A stretch of DNA of 64,000 nucleotides from SHVO01 sp041906145 (GTDB lineage: Bacteria > Pseudomonadota > Alphaproteobacteria > Rhodospirillales > Rhodospirillaceae), in assembly GCA_041906145.1 (NCBI GenBank), contig JAYRJU010000001.1, positions 1,488,001 to 1,552,000 of the forward strand, read 5' to 3'. Position 1 is the stretch's first letter. Every line of letters begins with the position of its first letter. Shown here piece after piece: positions 17,842 to 26,058 of this stretch. Under the pieces are notes generated by a model, which worked only from the letters and a program-made list of their open reading frames with translations, was not told the origin of the DNA and searched no databases. The position numbers and the translations under genes are program-made.

Positions 17842-20049
17842 TTAGCGCGGCGAATTGACTTCGGTATTGAACCGCAGGTCGCCGATCGTCTTGAGGTTGA
17901 TGCGGAACATAACGGCGACCCCTTTCTTGAAGTCGCGGTCCTCGGTGCGGTCGTTGGCGATGTCGAAACCGAGGATAAAGCACTCATCCTCGTAGGTAAT
18001 CCCGACATCCGTGCGAATGGCGCCGCCGCCCGGGCCCAGGTTGTGACGGTGGCCCACCAAGAGGCTCCAGTTGCGGTTCAGCTTGCTGGAGGCCGATACG
18101 TAAAGTTCCTCGGTGTTGTTGGGGATCCCCGGGAGCGTGCCGTCGGATGTCACGAAGACATACGTACCGCCGATGCGGAACGGATCGGTGCCCGTGGCAA
18201 GGCTCACTTCGCTGCGGCGGCTGACGAGAGAGTTCTTATCCAGCCGGAAGCGGTACTGCATGTCGACGTACTCATTGGGCGTGAAGTCCACGCGCCCGAC
18301 GATATCGGAGAAGTGCCCGCGCAGTCCCGAGAGCTGGGAGAAGATCGGATCGTCGTGGAAGCGATAGACCTGGCCGAGCAGCAAGGACATGGAACCGCCG
18401 TTTTGCCGGAAGGCCGACCACTTGAGCCCATAGTTCACGCGCGCGCCGGTTTCGACGCGGTCGAGGCCGGCGAAGCGCTCCATGCTGAAAAGATTGGTGT
18501 CGTCGAATTCGAGGTCGAGAGAGTCCTCGTTTGGAATCTCTTCGGGATTCACGCCGATAGGGCTCACGGCGGCGAGCACGATAGGCTCGAACATCTGCTG
18601 GAAGCCGTAGTCGTTGCTGATGAACGGCATGCGCCATTCCAGCGAGGCCTCTGGGATCATGCGTCCCGTGGTTCCCGTGAACCTATCGTTCGTCGTCGGG
18701 CGGAACTGCTCGCGCACGTAATAACCGTCACCGCGTACGCCCGCCCGGAAGGTGTATACGGCGCCGAGCGGGCTGGTGTAGGGCAGATTCCAGCCGACGC
18801 GGCTCGACAGGCGGCTGGTGTCCGTGCCGCGTTCGCGCACGAGCACCAAACCATTACCGTCCACCGTCCAGTAGCCGCCCCAGGAATCAGGGCTGCTGGT
18901 GTAGTTGTACGTCAGCAGCGGCGTGACAAGCGGAACCGTGTTGTTCGTGAGCGGCAGCCGTTGACGCTGGAAGTAGTAAGTGTTGGCCGAGAAGTAAGTG
19001 CTCTGGCTGAAGCGCTCGGCGAACACGTTGGTTGTCAGCCAGGTCGGCGCGTCGAAACCGTACCGGCGCAAGTATGTGCGGTCCGTGGCGAGATTGATGT
19101 CGGTGCCCGAGCGCCAATGCTGATTGATGTCCCAGCGCGCCCAGCTCTTGATGTGACCGCGTACATCCTCGGCGCTGTCCGGATCGCCGGCCATCAAGCT
19201 GCCGAACAGGCGCATCTGGCCTTTCTTGAAGTTCTGCCGGTACTCGCCGACCGCGCCCTTACCCGCGGCCGTGGTCAGGAACGGCGTGATGGTGGCGTCG
19301 CGCGTATCAGAGAGATGGATGTAATAGGGCTGTTGATACGAGATGCCGAGATTGCGGCCCGCGCCGATGGTCGGCAGCAAAAGGCCGCTTTTTGGTCCCG
19401 CGGTCGGATCCGGATGGGCCAGATATGGGGTGTAGAACACTGGGATACCGCCGAACTCAAGCCAAGCGTTGCGGTAATAGACCATCTCGGCGTCGGCGTC
19501 GTACTGCACGCGCCCGGCCTTGAGCTGCCACAGCGGGTTCTCATCCGCGCAGCTGTCGCAGGCGGTATAAACGGCGGAATACAGCTCGTTCACGCCGCCG
19601 GGGATGCGGCGGAACGCCCGGCTCGCGAGGCGCGACTTATCCGACAACAGGACGCGCACTTCCTGGGCTAGACCTTCCTTCAGGTCACCCGTGACTTGAA
19701 TGCTCTCGAAGAAAAAGACCGAACCGTTGCTTTCCAGGATGGCGACGTGACCTGTGGCCGTGGCGATGTCGGCGTTCCGGTCGTAGACGATCTTGTCGGC
19801 AAGCATGAGGAGGTTGCCGCGCTGGATCTCAACCGCGCCGGTGGCGGTCACAAGGTTGCCGGTTTCGTCGGTGACGAGTTCGTCGGCCAGTAATAGGGTG
19901 CTGTCTTCGCGCGCCGCGCTCGGTTCCGCGCCGTCGAGTTCCGTCGCGCGTACGTTGCGCGCCGACAGGAGCCCGAACGCCAGCCCCATCGCCGTCACCA
20001 CGTGCAGAGCGCCGCGCAGCCGGCGGAGGGAAGGCAAGGAAATCGTCAT
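17842..20049 (-). CDS. lptD: LPS-assembly protein LptD
   Basis: 735 aa. N-terminal signal segment (about 1-36), then an OstA/LptA-like jellyroll (LLLADELVTDETGNLVTATG, ADKIVYDRN) and a long beta-barrel region with alternating aromatic strands. It inserts LPS into the outer leaflet of the outer membrane. The C-terminus ends near FNTEVNSPR rather than in the aromatic residue common for barrels. The 131-bp gap to surA holds no gene. lptF lies 6 bp upstream. Confidence 0.95.
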   Translation of the reverse strand: MTISLPSLRRLRGALHVVTAMGLAFGLLSARNVRATELDGAEPSAAREDSTLLLADELVTDETGNLVTATGAVEIQRGNLLMLADKIVYDRNADIATATGHVAILESNGSVFFFESIQVTGDLKEGLAQEVRVLLSDKSRLASRAFRRIPGGVNELYSAVYTACDSCADENPLWQLKAGRVQYDADAEMVYYRNAWLEFGGIPVFYTPYLAHPDPTAGPKSGLLLPTIGAGRNLGISYQQPYYIHLSDTRDATITPFLTTAAGKGAVGEYRQNFKKGQMRLFGSLMAGDPDSAEDVRGHIKSWARWDINQHWRSGTDINLATDRTYLRRYGFDAPTWLTTNVFAERFSQSTYFSANTYYFQRQRLPLTNNTVPLVTPLLTYNYTSSPDSWGGYWTVDGNGLVLVRERGTDTSRLSSRVGWNLPYTSPLGAVYTFRAGVRGDGYYVREQFRPTTNDRFTGTTGRMIPEASLEWRMPFISNDYGFQQMFEPIVLAAVSPIGVNPEEIPNEDSLDLEFDDTNLFSMERFAGLDRVETGARVNYGLKWSAFRQNGGSMSLLLGQVYRFHDDPIFSQLSGLRGHFSDIVGRVDFTPNEYVDMQYRFRLDKNSLVSRRSEVSLATGTDPFRIGGTYVFVTSDGTLPGIPNNTEELYVSASSKLNRNWSLLVGHRHNLGPGGGAIRTDVGITYEDECFILGFDIANDRTEDRDFKKGVAVMFRINLKTIGDLRFNTEVNSPR

Positions 20050-20055
20050 AAGGAG

Positions 20056-21174
20056 TTAAGCGGTCCTGGTACGGAACGAAGCGGGCCGCCGCCACTGCGG
20101 CGCTAGAAGGATATACAGGGCCACCGGTATCGGGAGCAACGCTACAGCATACATAGCCGGTATGTAGGCGAGGTCCTTCGAGGCGAGGCTCATGACCCCC
20201 AGGGCCGCCGCTTGCAGGGCGACCACCACTGCGACCGCCCCGACCATACGCATGGCTTGCCCTTTACGGTCGAAAGGTCCGGTCAGGAGGAAGACGAGCC
20301 CGATGAGGGTGAAGGCGACGGCACCGACCGGCCCGACGATGCGCTGGTGCCCCTCGGCGCGCATGCGCACCAGATTGGCCGGGGAAATGCCGTCCGCTTC
20401 CGTGAGGCCAAACAGTTCGCGCGTGGGCCGTTCGCGTATATCGGCGTAGCGGTCATCACCCCCGCCTCCGACCCCGCTGAAATCGAGTGTATAACTGTCG
20501 AAATACAGCACGGACAAATTGCCCGTGCCGCGGCGCAGTTCCTGCCGGCTTCCGTTGTAAAGGACAACATTCGATCCGCCGTCACGGCCGCCGATCGCGC
20601 CGCGCTCGGCCATCAACGTCGTAGAACGCTCGGGATCGCGCGTATCGTGCACCATGACGCCGATCAGATCGCCGTTCTTATCGCGGCCGCGCACATATAC
20701 CGTCAAACTTTCGCTGATCTGATTGAACGTACCGTCGCGCAACAAAACCTGCGAGACATCGCTGCGGATGGTCCATTGCAACTCCTTGAAGGAGCGCATG
20801 GTCTCGGGGACCAGATACAGCGTGAAGAACAGTCCCATGACGAGGGACGCGGCTGCGCACAGCAGCGCCGGCGCGGCAATGCGCATGCGGCTCATACCGG
20901 CGGCCTGGGCGACCACCAATTCGCGGTCGAGCGACAGTTTGCTGTAGACGAACAGGACGACAAAAAAGAGCGCGGCGGGCAGGATGACCGACAGGAACCA
21001 CGGCAGAAGCAGAATCGTCAGCTTCAGCCAGGCGCCGAGGGCGAGGCCCTTGTTGACGATGAATTGCAGGAACTGCAGCGACTGGGTCAGCCACACAAGG
21101 AACGCGAGCGCCACGCTGACGAAGCCGGTGCCAACGATCAACTGCCGGAAAATGTACCAGGTGATGCCCGACAT
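20056..21174 (-). CDS. lptF: LPS export permease LptF (LptF/LptG family)
   Basis: 372 aa. Inner-membrane permease that extracts LPS with LptBG. There are three N-terminal helices (15-35, 50-75, 100-120), a periplasmic domain (about 135-265), then three C-terminal helices. WLTQSLQFLQFIVNKGLALG and KLSLDRELVVAQAAGMS fit LptF better than LptG. Alphaproteobacteria usually have lptF-lptG-lptD; here lptD follows directly and no second permease gene is seen in the window. Confidence 0.88.
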   Translation of the reverse strand: MSGITWYIFRQLIVGTGFVSVALAFLVWLTQSLQFLQFIVNKGLALGAWLKLTILLLPWFLSVILPAALFFVVLFVYSKLSLDRELVVAQAAGMSRMRIAAPALLCAAASLVMGLFFTLYLVPETMRSFKELQWTIRSDVSQVLLRDGTFNQISESLTVYVRGRDKNGDLIGVMVHDTRDPERSTTLMAERGAIGGRDGGSNVVLYNGSRQELRRGTGNLSVLYFDSYTLDFSGVGGGGDDRYADIRERPTRELFGLTEADGISPANLVRMRAEGHQRIVGPVGAVAFTLIGLVFLLTGPFDRKGQAMRMVGAVAVVVALQAAALGVMSLASKDLAYIPAMYAVALLPIPVALYILLAPQWRRPASFRTRTA

Positions 21175-21444
21175 CGTGCCTCGTCGTTTCGTCAGCGACT
21201 ATAGCCCTGCACCTTACGCGGGAACCAGCGCGCGCTCATGACGCTTTGGGGTGCGCTTTTCTCCCGCGTTTGCCCCCTGTTTGCAAGGCTTCCGGAAGGG
21301 CGGCCGACAACAACCTGTACGCGTTCGAGCGTGGCGCGAGACCCCAAAAAATATCACGTGACAGTGAAACGTTTTGCCGCGCGGAGCGTCTATCATTAAA
21401 ATGCCTTTATTCGCCTGGGTTGGGCGGTAAGGGGAAGGTTGCAC

Positions 21445-22002
21445 ATGAAAATCGCATTGATGCGCGCCCTCGTTGGCGCGGCTGCCGTCTGCGGAGCCGC
21501 CGGCGCGGCGCTTCCGGCGCAGGCCGGCGATCTGTCCGCCTGCATGACCGCGCAGGAGGCCCGGGCCTTCAGCATGCGCCATTTGCAAAGCCGCCTGATG
21601 GTGGCGGGCCTCGCCTGCAACCAACGCGACGCCTACAACAACTTTGTCGAGGCCAATCGTTCGCCGCTCGCCGATGCGGGCGCTGATTTCATCGGCTACT
21701 TCCAACGCTCTGGCGGCGGCCAGACGGCCTTGAACCGCCATGTAACCGAACTCGCGAATGTCGCGGGGCTGCAGCGCGCCTCCGATCCACAAGCGTTCTG
21801 CGAAGAGACCTGGAACATGTTCCTGCTCCTTGAAGAAGAGCCGTCGGAACTCGAAGCACAGGCGATCGCCCACGTCATGAAGGACGCCGGAGCGCCGGTG
21901 CTCTGCGCCGCGCCGCCGGCGCCGCCGGTGCGTTCCGTCACCACCGAAGCCGCGGGCGTAGTGAAAGCCGCCGTCGAAGCGCCCGCATATACCGTCGATT
22001 AA
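21445..22002 (+). CDS. Secreted hypothetical protein
   Basis: 185 aa from the ATG at 21445 (good AAGGGGAAGG site). A signal peptide with a likely AQA-GD cleavage at about residue 28 is followed by a helical domain with five Cys residues (LSACMT, GLACNQ, AFCEE, PVLCAAP and so on), which suggests disulfides in the periplasm. The C-terminus is Ala/Pro/Val-rich. I do not recognise the family. Monocistronic, ended by a strong bidirectional terminator. Confidence 0.75.
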   Translation: MKIALMRALVGAAAVCGAAGAALPAQAGDLSACMTAQEARAFSMRHLQSRLMVAGLACNQRDAYNNFVEANRSPLADAGADFIGYFQRSGGGQTALNRHVTELANVAGLQRASDPQAFCEETWNMFLLLEEEPSELEAQAIAHVMKDAGAPVLCAAPPAPPVRSVTTEAAGVVKAAVEAPAYTVD

Positions 22003-22024
22003 TTTCAGCGCGTCTTGCTGAAAT

Positions 22025-22060
22025 AAAAAACGCCGGCCTGACGGGGCCGGCGTTTTTCTT
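22025..22060. terminator. Bidirectional Rho-independent terminator
   Basis: An A-run, CGCCGGCC (22031-22038), a 6-nt loop, GGCCGGCG (22045-22052), then TTTTTCTTTT. It serves the plus-strand secreted protein and the converging minus-strand beta-barrel gene. Confidence 0.9.
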
Positions 22061-22078
22061 TTGAGCCTATCGTGACGG

Positions 22079-22717
22079 TTAAAAGCTCGAGAAACGATAG
22101 CGCACACCGACCAACGCGTTGTGGCTTTGATTGTCCGCCTTTTCGATGCGAGACGCCGGTCCACCGCTAAATTCGTTGCCTGGCGCACTGATGAACCGGT
22201 AGTCGACGAACAAATTCGTTTTTTCGTTCAGCGGAAACTCCGCGCCGACAATGGCCTGCCACTGAAAGCCGGAGCTTTCGTCATGATATACCGGGCCAAA
22301 GCCTGACTGCACGCTGTCCCAGCGCGTGTTTGCAATCCCGACGCCCGCGCCCAGATACGGATAAAAATTGGTTCCGATGCCGACTTCGAACAGCGCGTTC
22401 GCCATGCCGCTTAAGACGTCTTGGTGGCCATCGCGCGGCTCGGCGCCTGCGTTGCGATATGCGATTTCAAGCTCCGTGCGGAAACCTTGCTCCCAGCGAT
22501 AACCGAGTGATCCGACCAGCAAATAACCAGTCTCGAATTTCATCGAGTCCGTCGTCCGCGTGACTGTTGTGCCCACGGTATTCACGACATCATAATCATT
22601 GGTCGACGCGATATGCACGCCGGCGCCGACGCCAGTGTAAAGGCCCGGCTCCGCGGATTGCGCCCCGGATGTGGTGGTCGCGAGACCGACGGCCAGGGCG
22701 AGAGCGATTTTTTTCAT
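22079..22717 (-). CDS. Outer-membrane beta-barrel protein (OmpA/porin-like)
   Basis: 212 aa from the ATG at 22717, which has an AAGGAG site. The signal peptide is residues 1-22 (TSGAQSA-EP). The mature part is all beta: GLYTGVGAGVHI, LVGSLGYRWEQGFRTELEIAYR, PYLGAGVGIANT, NLFVDYRFIS and the C-terminal VGVRYRFSSF ending in Phe, the classic sorting signal for BAM insertion. It resembles the eight-stranded Omp25/OprF-like barrels of alphaproteobacteria. Specific role unknown. Confidence 0.85.
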   Translation of the reverse strand: MKKIALALAVGLATTTSGAQSAEPGLYTGVGAGVHIASTNDYDVVNTVGTTVTRTTDSMKFETGYLLVGSLGYRWEQGFRTELEIAYRNAGAEPRDGHQDVLSGMANALFEVGIGTNFYPYLGAGVGIANTRWDSVQSGFGPVYHDESSGFQWQAIVGAEFPLNEKTNLFVDYRFISAPGNEFSGGPASRIEKADNQSHNALVGVRYRFSSF

Positions 22718-22838
22718 TAGGGTGTCTCCTTGGGAGAACCTGGGTATAGCGAAGGGTGCCATGCCGCAGCTGGAAAACCGCCTTATCGCAAGGTTTTGGT
22801 GTTTTTTTCGTTAATACACGAATCGCGCGAGGTTCTCG

Positions 22839-24260
22839 CTAGTTGACCACTTTGCCCGGATTCATCAGGTTCTGGGGGTCGATGGCGTGCTTCAGGCGGC
22901 GCATGAGATCCAGTTCCACCGGATCTTTGTAGTGCTTCATTTCATCGACCTTGAGACGGCCGATGCCGTGTTCGGCCGAGATCGAGCCATTCATGCTGAC
23001 CACGAGATCGTGCACGACGCGGTTCATGTCGCCCCACTGGGCGAGGTAGGCCGCTTTGTCGGCGCCGGTCGGTTGCGAGATGTTGAAGTGAATGTTGCCG
23101 TCGCCGAGATGGCCGAACGGCACGGGGCGCGCGCCCGGGAAATGTTTGGCGATCAGTTCCATGCCTTGCGCGATGAACTGCGGCACCAGCGACACCGGCA
23201 CGGCGACGTCGTGTTTGATGCTGCCGCCTTCGTGCTTCTGCGCTTCCGGCAAGGACTCGCGGATGCGCCACAGGTTGTTGCGCTGCTCGAGACTCTCGGC
23301 GATCACGGCGTCGGTGATGATCTCTTCCCCGAACGCGGTTTCGAGGAGGGCCTCGAAGCTCGCGCGAACTGACGCGTCGGGACGCGACGTCGAAAACTCG
23401 ATCAGCACGTACCACGGCGAGGGCGCCTGGAGAGGATCGGACACGCCCGCGACGTGGCGCATGCACATCTCCAGGCCGATGCGCGGGATCAACTCAAAGG
23501 CCGTGACCGCATCGCCGGAGAGCGCGCGCGCGCGGTTGAGGAGCTTGGTGGCGTCGTCGAGGTTACTGACGGCGCAAAACGCGGTCGCGGTTTCCGCCGG
23601 CCGGGGAAACAGTTTCAACACCGCCGCGGCGATGATGCCGAGAGTGCCTTCGGCGCCGACGAACAACTGACGGAGCGCATATCCGGTGTTGTCCTTGCCG
23701 AGCGCGCGCAGGCCGTTCCAGATGCGCCCGTCGGGAAGCACGACTTCCAGTCCGAGCACGAGGTCGCGCGCGTTGCCGTAGCGCAGCACGTTGATGCCCC
23801 CGGCATTGGTCGCGAGGTTGCCCCCGATCTGGCAGCTGCCTTCCGCGCCGAGGCTTAAAGGGAACAGGCAGTTTTTTTCGGCCGCGATGCGCTGCACATC
23901 GGCGAGGATGCAGCCCGCTTCCACCGTGATCGTGAAATTCACGGGATCGATGGCGCGTACCTTGTTCATGCGCCCGAGGCTGACGATGATCTCGCTGCCG
24001 TCTTCGCGCACCGCCGCGCCGCCGCACAAACCCGTGTTGCCGCCTTGCGGGACGACGGGGATCTTGGCCGCGGCGCAGGTCGCGACGATCTGCGCGAGTT
24101 CGGCCGTGGTCGCCGGGCGAACGACCAGCGCGGCCTTGCCTTTGGTATAGAGACCCCGCTCCTCGTGGAGGTAAGGCGCCATGGCGCCGAGATCGTGGAT
24201 AATGCCGGACGGACCGACGATTTCGGTCAACCGGTCGAGGAGGGACTGATCAAGGGGCAC
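22839..24260 (-). CDS. FAD-linked oxidase (GlcD/D-2-hydroxyacid dehydrogenase type)
   Basis: 473 aa from a GTG at 24260; further upstream in-frame TTG starts (to 24320) are possible, and the ribosome-binding site is weak for all. The N-terminal FAD-binding PCMH domain shows LVVRPATTAELAQIV and PQGGNTGLCGGA. The C-terminal FAD-oxidase domain shows GHLGDGNIHFN and the terminal SAEHGIGRLK and DPQNLMNPGKV. This pattern fits D-lactate, glycolate or D-2-hydroxyglutarate dehydrogenases; the substrate cannot be decided. Last gene of the unit that starts with the coxL-like gene. Confidence 0.88.
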   Translation of the reverse strand: MPLDQSLLDRLTEIVGPSGIIHDLGAMAPYLHEERGLYTKGKAALVVRPATTAELAQIVATCAAAKIPVVPQGGNTGLCGGAAVREDGSEIIVSLGRMNKVRAIDPVNFTITVEAGCILADVQRIAAEKNCLFPLSLGAEGSCQIGGNLATNAGGINVLRYGNARDLVLGLEVVLPDGRIWNGLRALGKDNTGYALRQLFVGAEGTLGIIAAAVLKLFPRPAETATAFCAVSNLDDATKLLNRARALSGDAVTAFELIPRIGLEMCMRHVAGVSDPLQAPSPWYVLIEFSTSRPDASVRASFEALLETAFGEEIITDAVIAESLEQRNNLWRIRESLPEAQKHEGGSIKHDVAVPVSLVPQFIAQGMELIAKHFPGARPVPFGHLGDGNIHFNISQPTGADKAAYLAQWGDMNRVVHDLVVSMNGSISAEHGIGRLKVDEMKHYKDPVELDLMRRLKHAIDPQNLMNPGKVVN

Positions 24261-24336
24261 GGGCAAATCTCGAAGTTGCTGTGGTGGCAGTGATATGGCG
24301 CAAAGCCCCCCGGGACGCAACTCTTCGGCCCGCCTT

Positions 24337-25263
24337 TCAACGTCCCCGGGCCGCCCGCTCCAAGCGGTCGTTGATCGCCAGGCCGATGCCTACAAGCGGC
24401 ACGGGTGCGACCGCGATTCCGGCGTAGCGAGAGGGGTCGTCCAGGGCCCGGATCATGGCAAAGAGATTCGCCGCCGCTTCCCTCAGGTCGCCGCTGGGGC
24501 TGAGGTTCATGATCGCGCCGGGTGTCTTTCCGAAGCCGAGCAGCGCTTCGCCCGCATTCCCGTGGCCGGCGTTCATGCGCAAGGGAACAGAGGGCGCATA
24601 GTGCGAGGCAAGCTGACCAGGGGACTTCGGCGCTGAAGGATCGCCTGCCGCCGTGGTGACATCGCCGATAACCCGCGCGATCTCTTCCTGCGTGACGCTG
24701 CCGGGCCGCAGGATCGCGGCCACCGCGCCAGTCAGATCAAGCACCGTCGATTCGATGCCGACACGCGAACGCCCGCCGTCGACGACGAGGTCCACTTTAT
24801 CGCCGAGCGAGGCGGTGACATGCGCGGCCTCGGTGGGGCTCACGGCGCCCGAGATATTGGCGCTCGGAGCGGCCAGCGGGCGTTCGGCCGCAGCGAGGAT
24901 TTCTTGCGCGATTGGATGCGCCGGCATGCGCAGCGCGAGGCTGGGCAATCCGGCGGACACCAAGTCGGAAACTGGGCAATCGGGCCGGCGCGGAAGGACA
25001 AAGGTCAGCGGACCGGGCCAGAAGATGTGCGCGAGGCGCTCAAAACGTTCGTCGGCTTTCGCGAAGTCGGCGACCCAATCACGTCCGCCCACATGGACGA
25101 TCAGGGGATTGAACGACGGACGCCCCTTTGCTTCGAAGATTCGCGCGACCGCACGGCCTTGCGTCGCGTCGGCGGCGAGACCGTAGACCGTCTCGGTCGG
25201 GATCGCGACGAGCCCGCCGGCGCGCAGAATCTCCGCCGCACGCGCGATGATGGGCAGGCTCAT
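24337..25263 (-). CDS. tsaC: L-threonylcarbamoyladenylate synthase (Sua5 type)
   Basis: 308 aa, the long Sua5 form: an N-terminal YrdC domain (about 8-200; IPTETVYGLAADAT, KGRPSFNPLIVHV, SAPSANISG) plus a C-terminal Sua5 domain (about 220-305; SPGQLASHYAPSVPL). It makes the threonylcarbamoyl-AMP used for t6A37 in tRNAs. It overlaps cysQ by 4 bp. Confidence 0.95.
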   Translation of the reverse strand: MSLPIIARAAEILRAGGLVAIPTETVYGLAADATQGRAVARIFEAKGRPSFNPLIVHVGGRDWVADFAKADERFERLAHIFWPGPLTFVLPRRPDCPVSDLVSAGLPSLALRMPAHPIAQEILAAAERPLAAPSANISGAVSPTEAAHVTASLGDKVDLVVDGGRSRVGIESTVLDLTGAVAAILRPGSVTQEEIARVIGDVTTAAGDPSAPKSPGQLASHYAPSVPLRMNAGHGNAGEALLGFGKTPGAIMNLSPSGDLREAAANLFAMIRALDDPSRYAGIAVAPVPLVGIGLAINDRLERAARGR

Positions 25264-26057
25264 GCGAGGCCTTCGGCGAGGAAACGCCCATTTAAGTAGT
25301 TCGCCTTCTTATAAGTCAGTTCGGCGCCGTCGAAGGTATGCACGCGCCCGCCGGCGGCGCGCAGCACGGCGTGACCCGCTGCCGTATCCCATTCCGATGT
25401 TGGTCCAAAACGCGGATAAAGATCCGCGCGGCCCTCGGCGACCATGCAGAATTTAATGGACGACCCGACCACGAGCCGGTCGGCGACATCGAAGGCGGCC
25501 AGGAATTGATCGAGTTGATCCTGCACTTCGTGTGATTTGCTCCCGGTGACGATCACGCGCGCGGGACGCAGACGCGCCGCGATGACCGCGAACGCGCCAT
25601 CGCGGTACACCTCGGCGCGTTTGTTCGCGCCGTCGCTGTCGGTGACGCCGAGATAGGTTTCACCGCGGGCCGGCGCGTGAACGATGCCCAGGACCGGTAT
25701 GCCGTCCAAGATCAGCGCGATGTTGACTGTGAAATCGCTGCCGCGTTTCACGAACTCCTTGGTTCCGTCCAGGGCGTCGACCAGCCAGAAAGTGCGGCCC
25801 TTAAACACGGGAACAAGCCCGTCGGCCATGCGTTCCTCGGCGACGATCGGGAAGCGCGGCGTCAGCTGTTCAATCTCGGCCGTGACGATGGCTTCGGCAA
25901 TACGGTCAGCTTCGGTCACCGGCGATGTATCCGCCTTGGTGAACGTTTCGAAGCCGCGCGCGCGCACTTCGAGGATCGCGCGTCCCGCCGCCTCGGCGAT
26001 GGGGCGCAAGCGGTCGGCCCAAGCGCCGAGCACGGAGAAGGAGAGTTGGGTCCCCAT
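25260..26057 (-). CDS. cysQ: 3'(2'),5'-bisphosphate nucleotidase CysQ
   Basis: 265 aa. Inositol-monophosphatase superfamily, hydrolysing 3'-phosphoadenosine 5'-phosphate from sulfate assimilation. Metal-binding motifs: VAEER (Glu), WLVDALDGTKEF (usually DPLDGT; here Pro is replaced by Ala) and SEWDTAAGHAVL. Starts one base after the coxL-like stop and overlaps tsaC. Confidence 0.92.
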   Translation of the reverse strand: MGTQLSFSVLGAWADRLRPIAEAAGRAILEVRARGFETFTKADTSPVTEADRIAEAIVTAEIEQLTPRFPIVAEERMADGLVPVFKGRTFWLVDALDGTKEFVKRGSDFTVNIALILDGIPVLGIVHAPARGETYLGVTDSDGANKRAEVYRDGAFAVIAARLRPARVIVTGSKSHEVQDQLDQFLAAFDVADRLVVGSSIKFCMVAEGRADLYPRFGPTSEWDTAAGHAVLRAAGGRVHTFDGAELTYKKANYLNGRFLAEGLA

Positions 26058-26058
26058 C

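Noticed and set aside
18043..19671. 542-codon open frame on the plus strand opposite lptD
   Set aside because: Lies wholly inside lptD, no motif; high third-position GC keeps antisense frames open.
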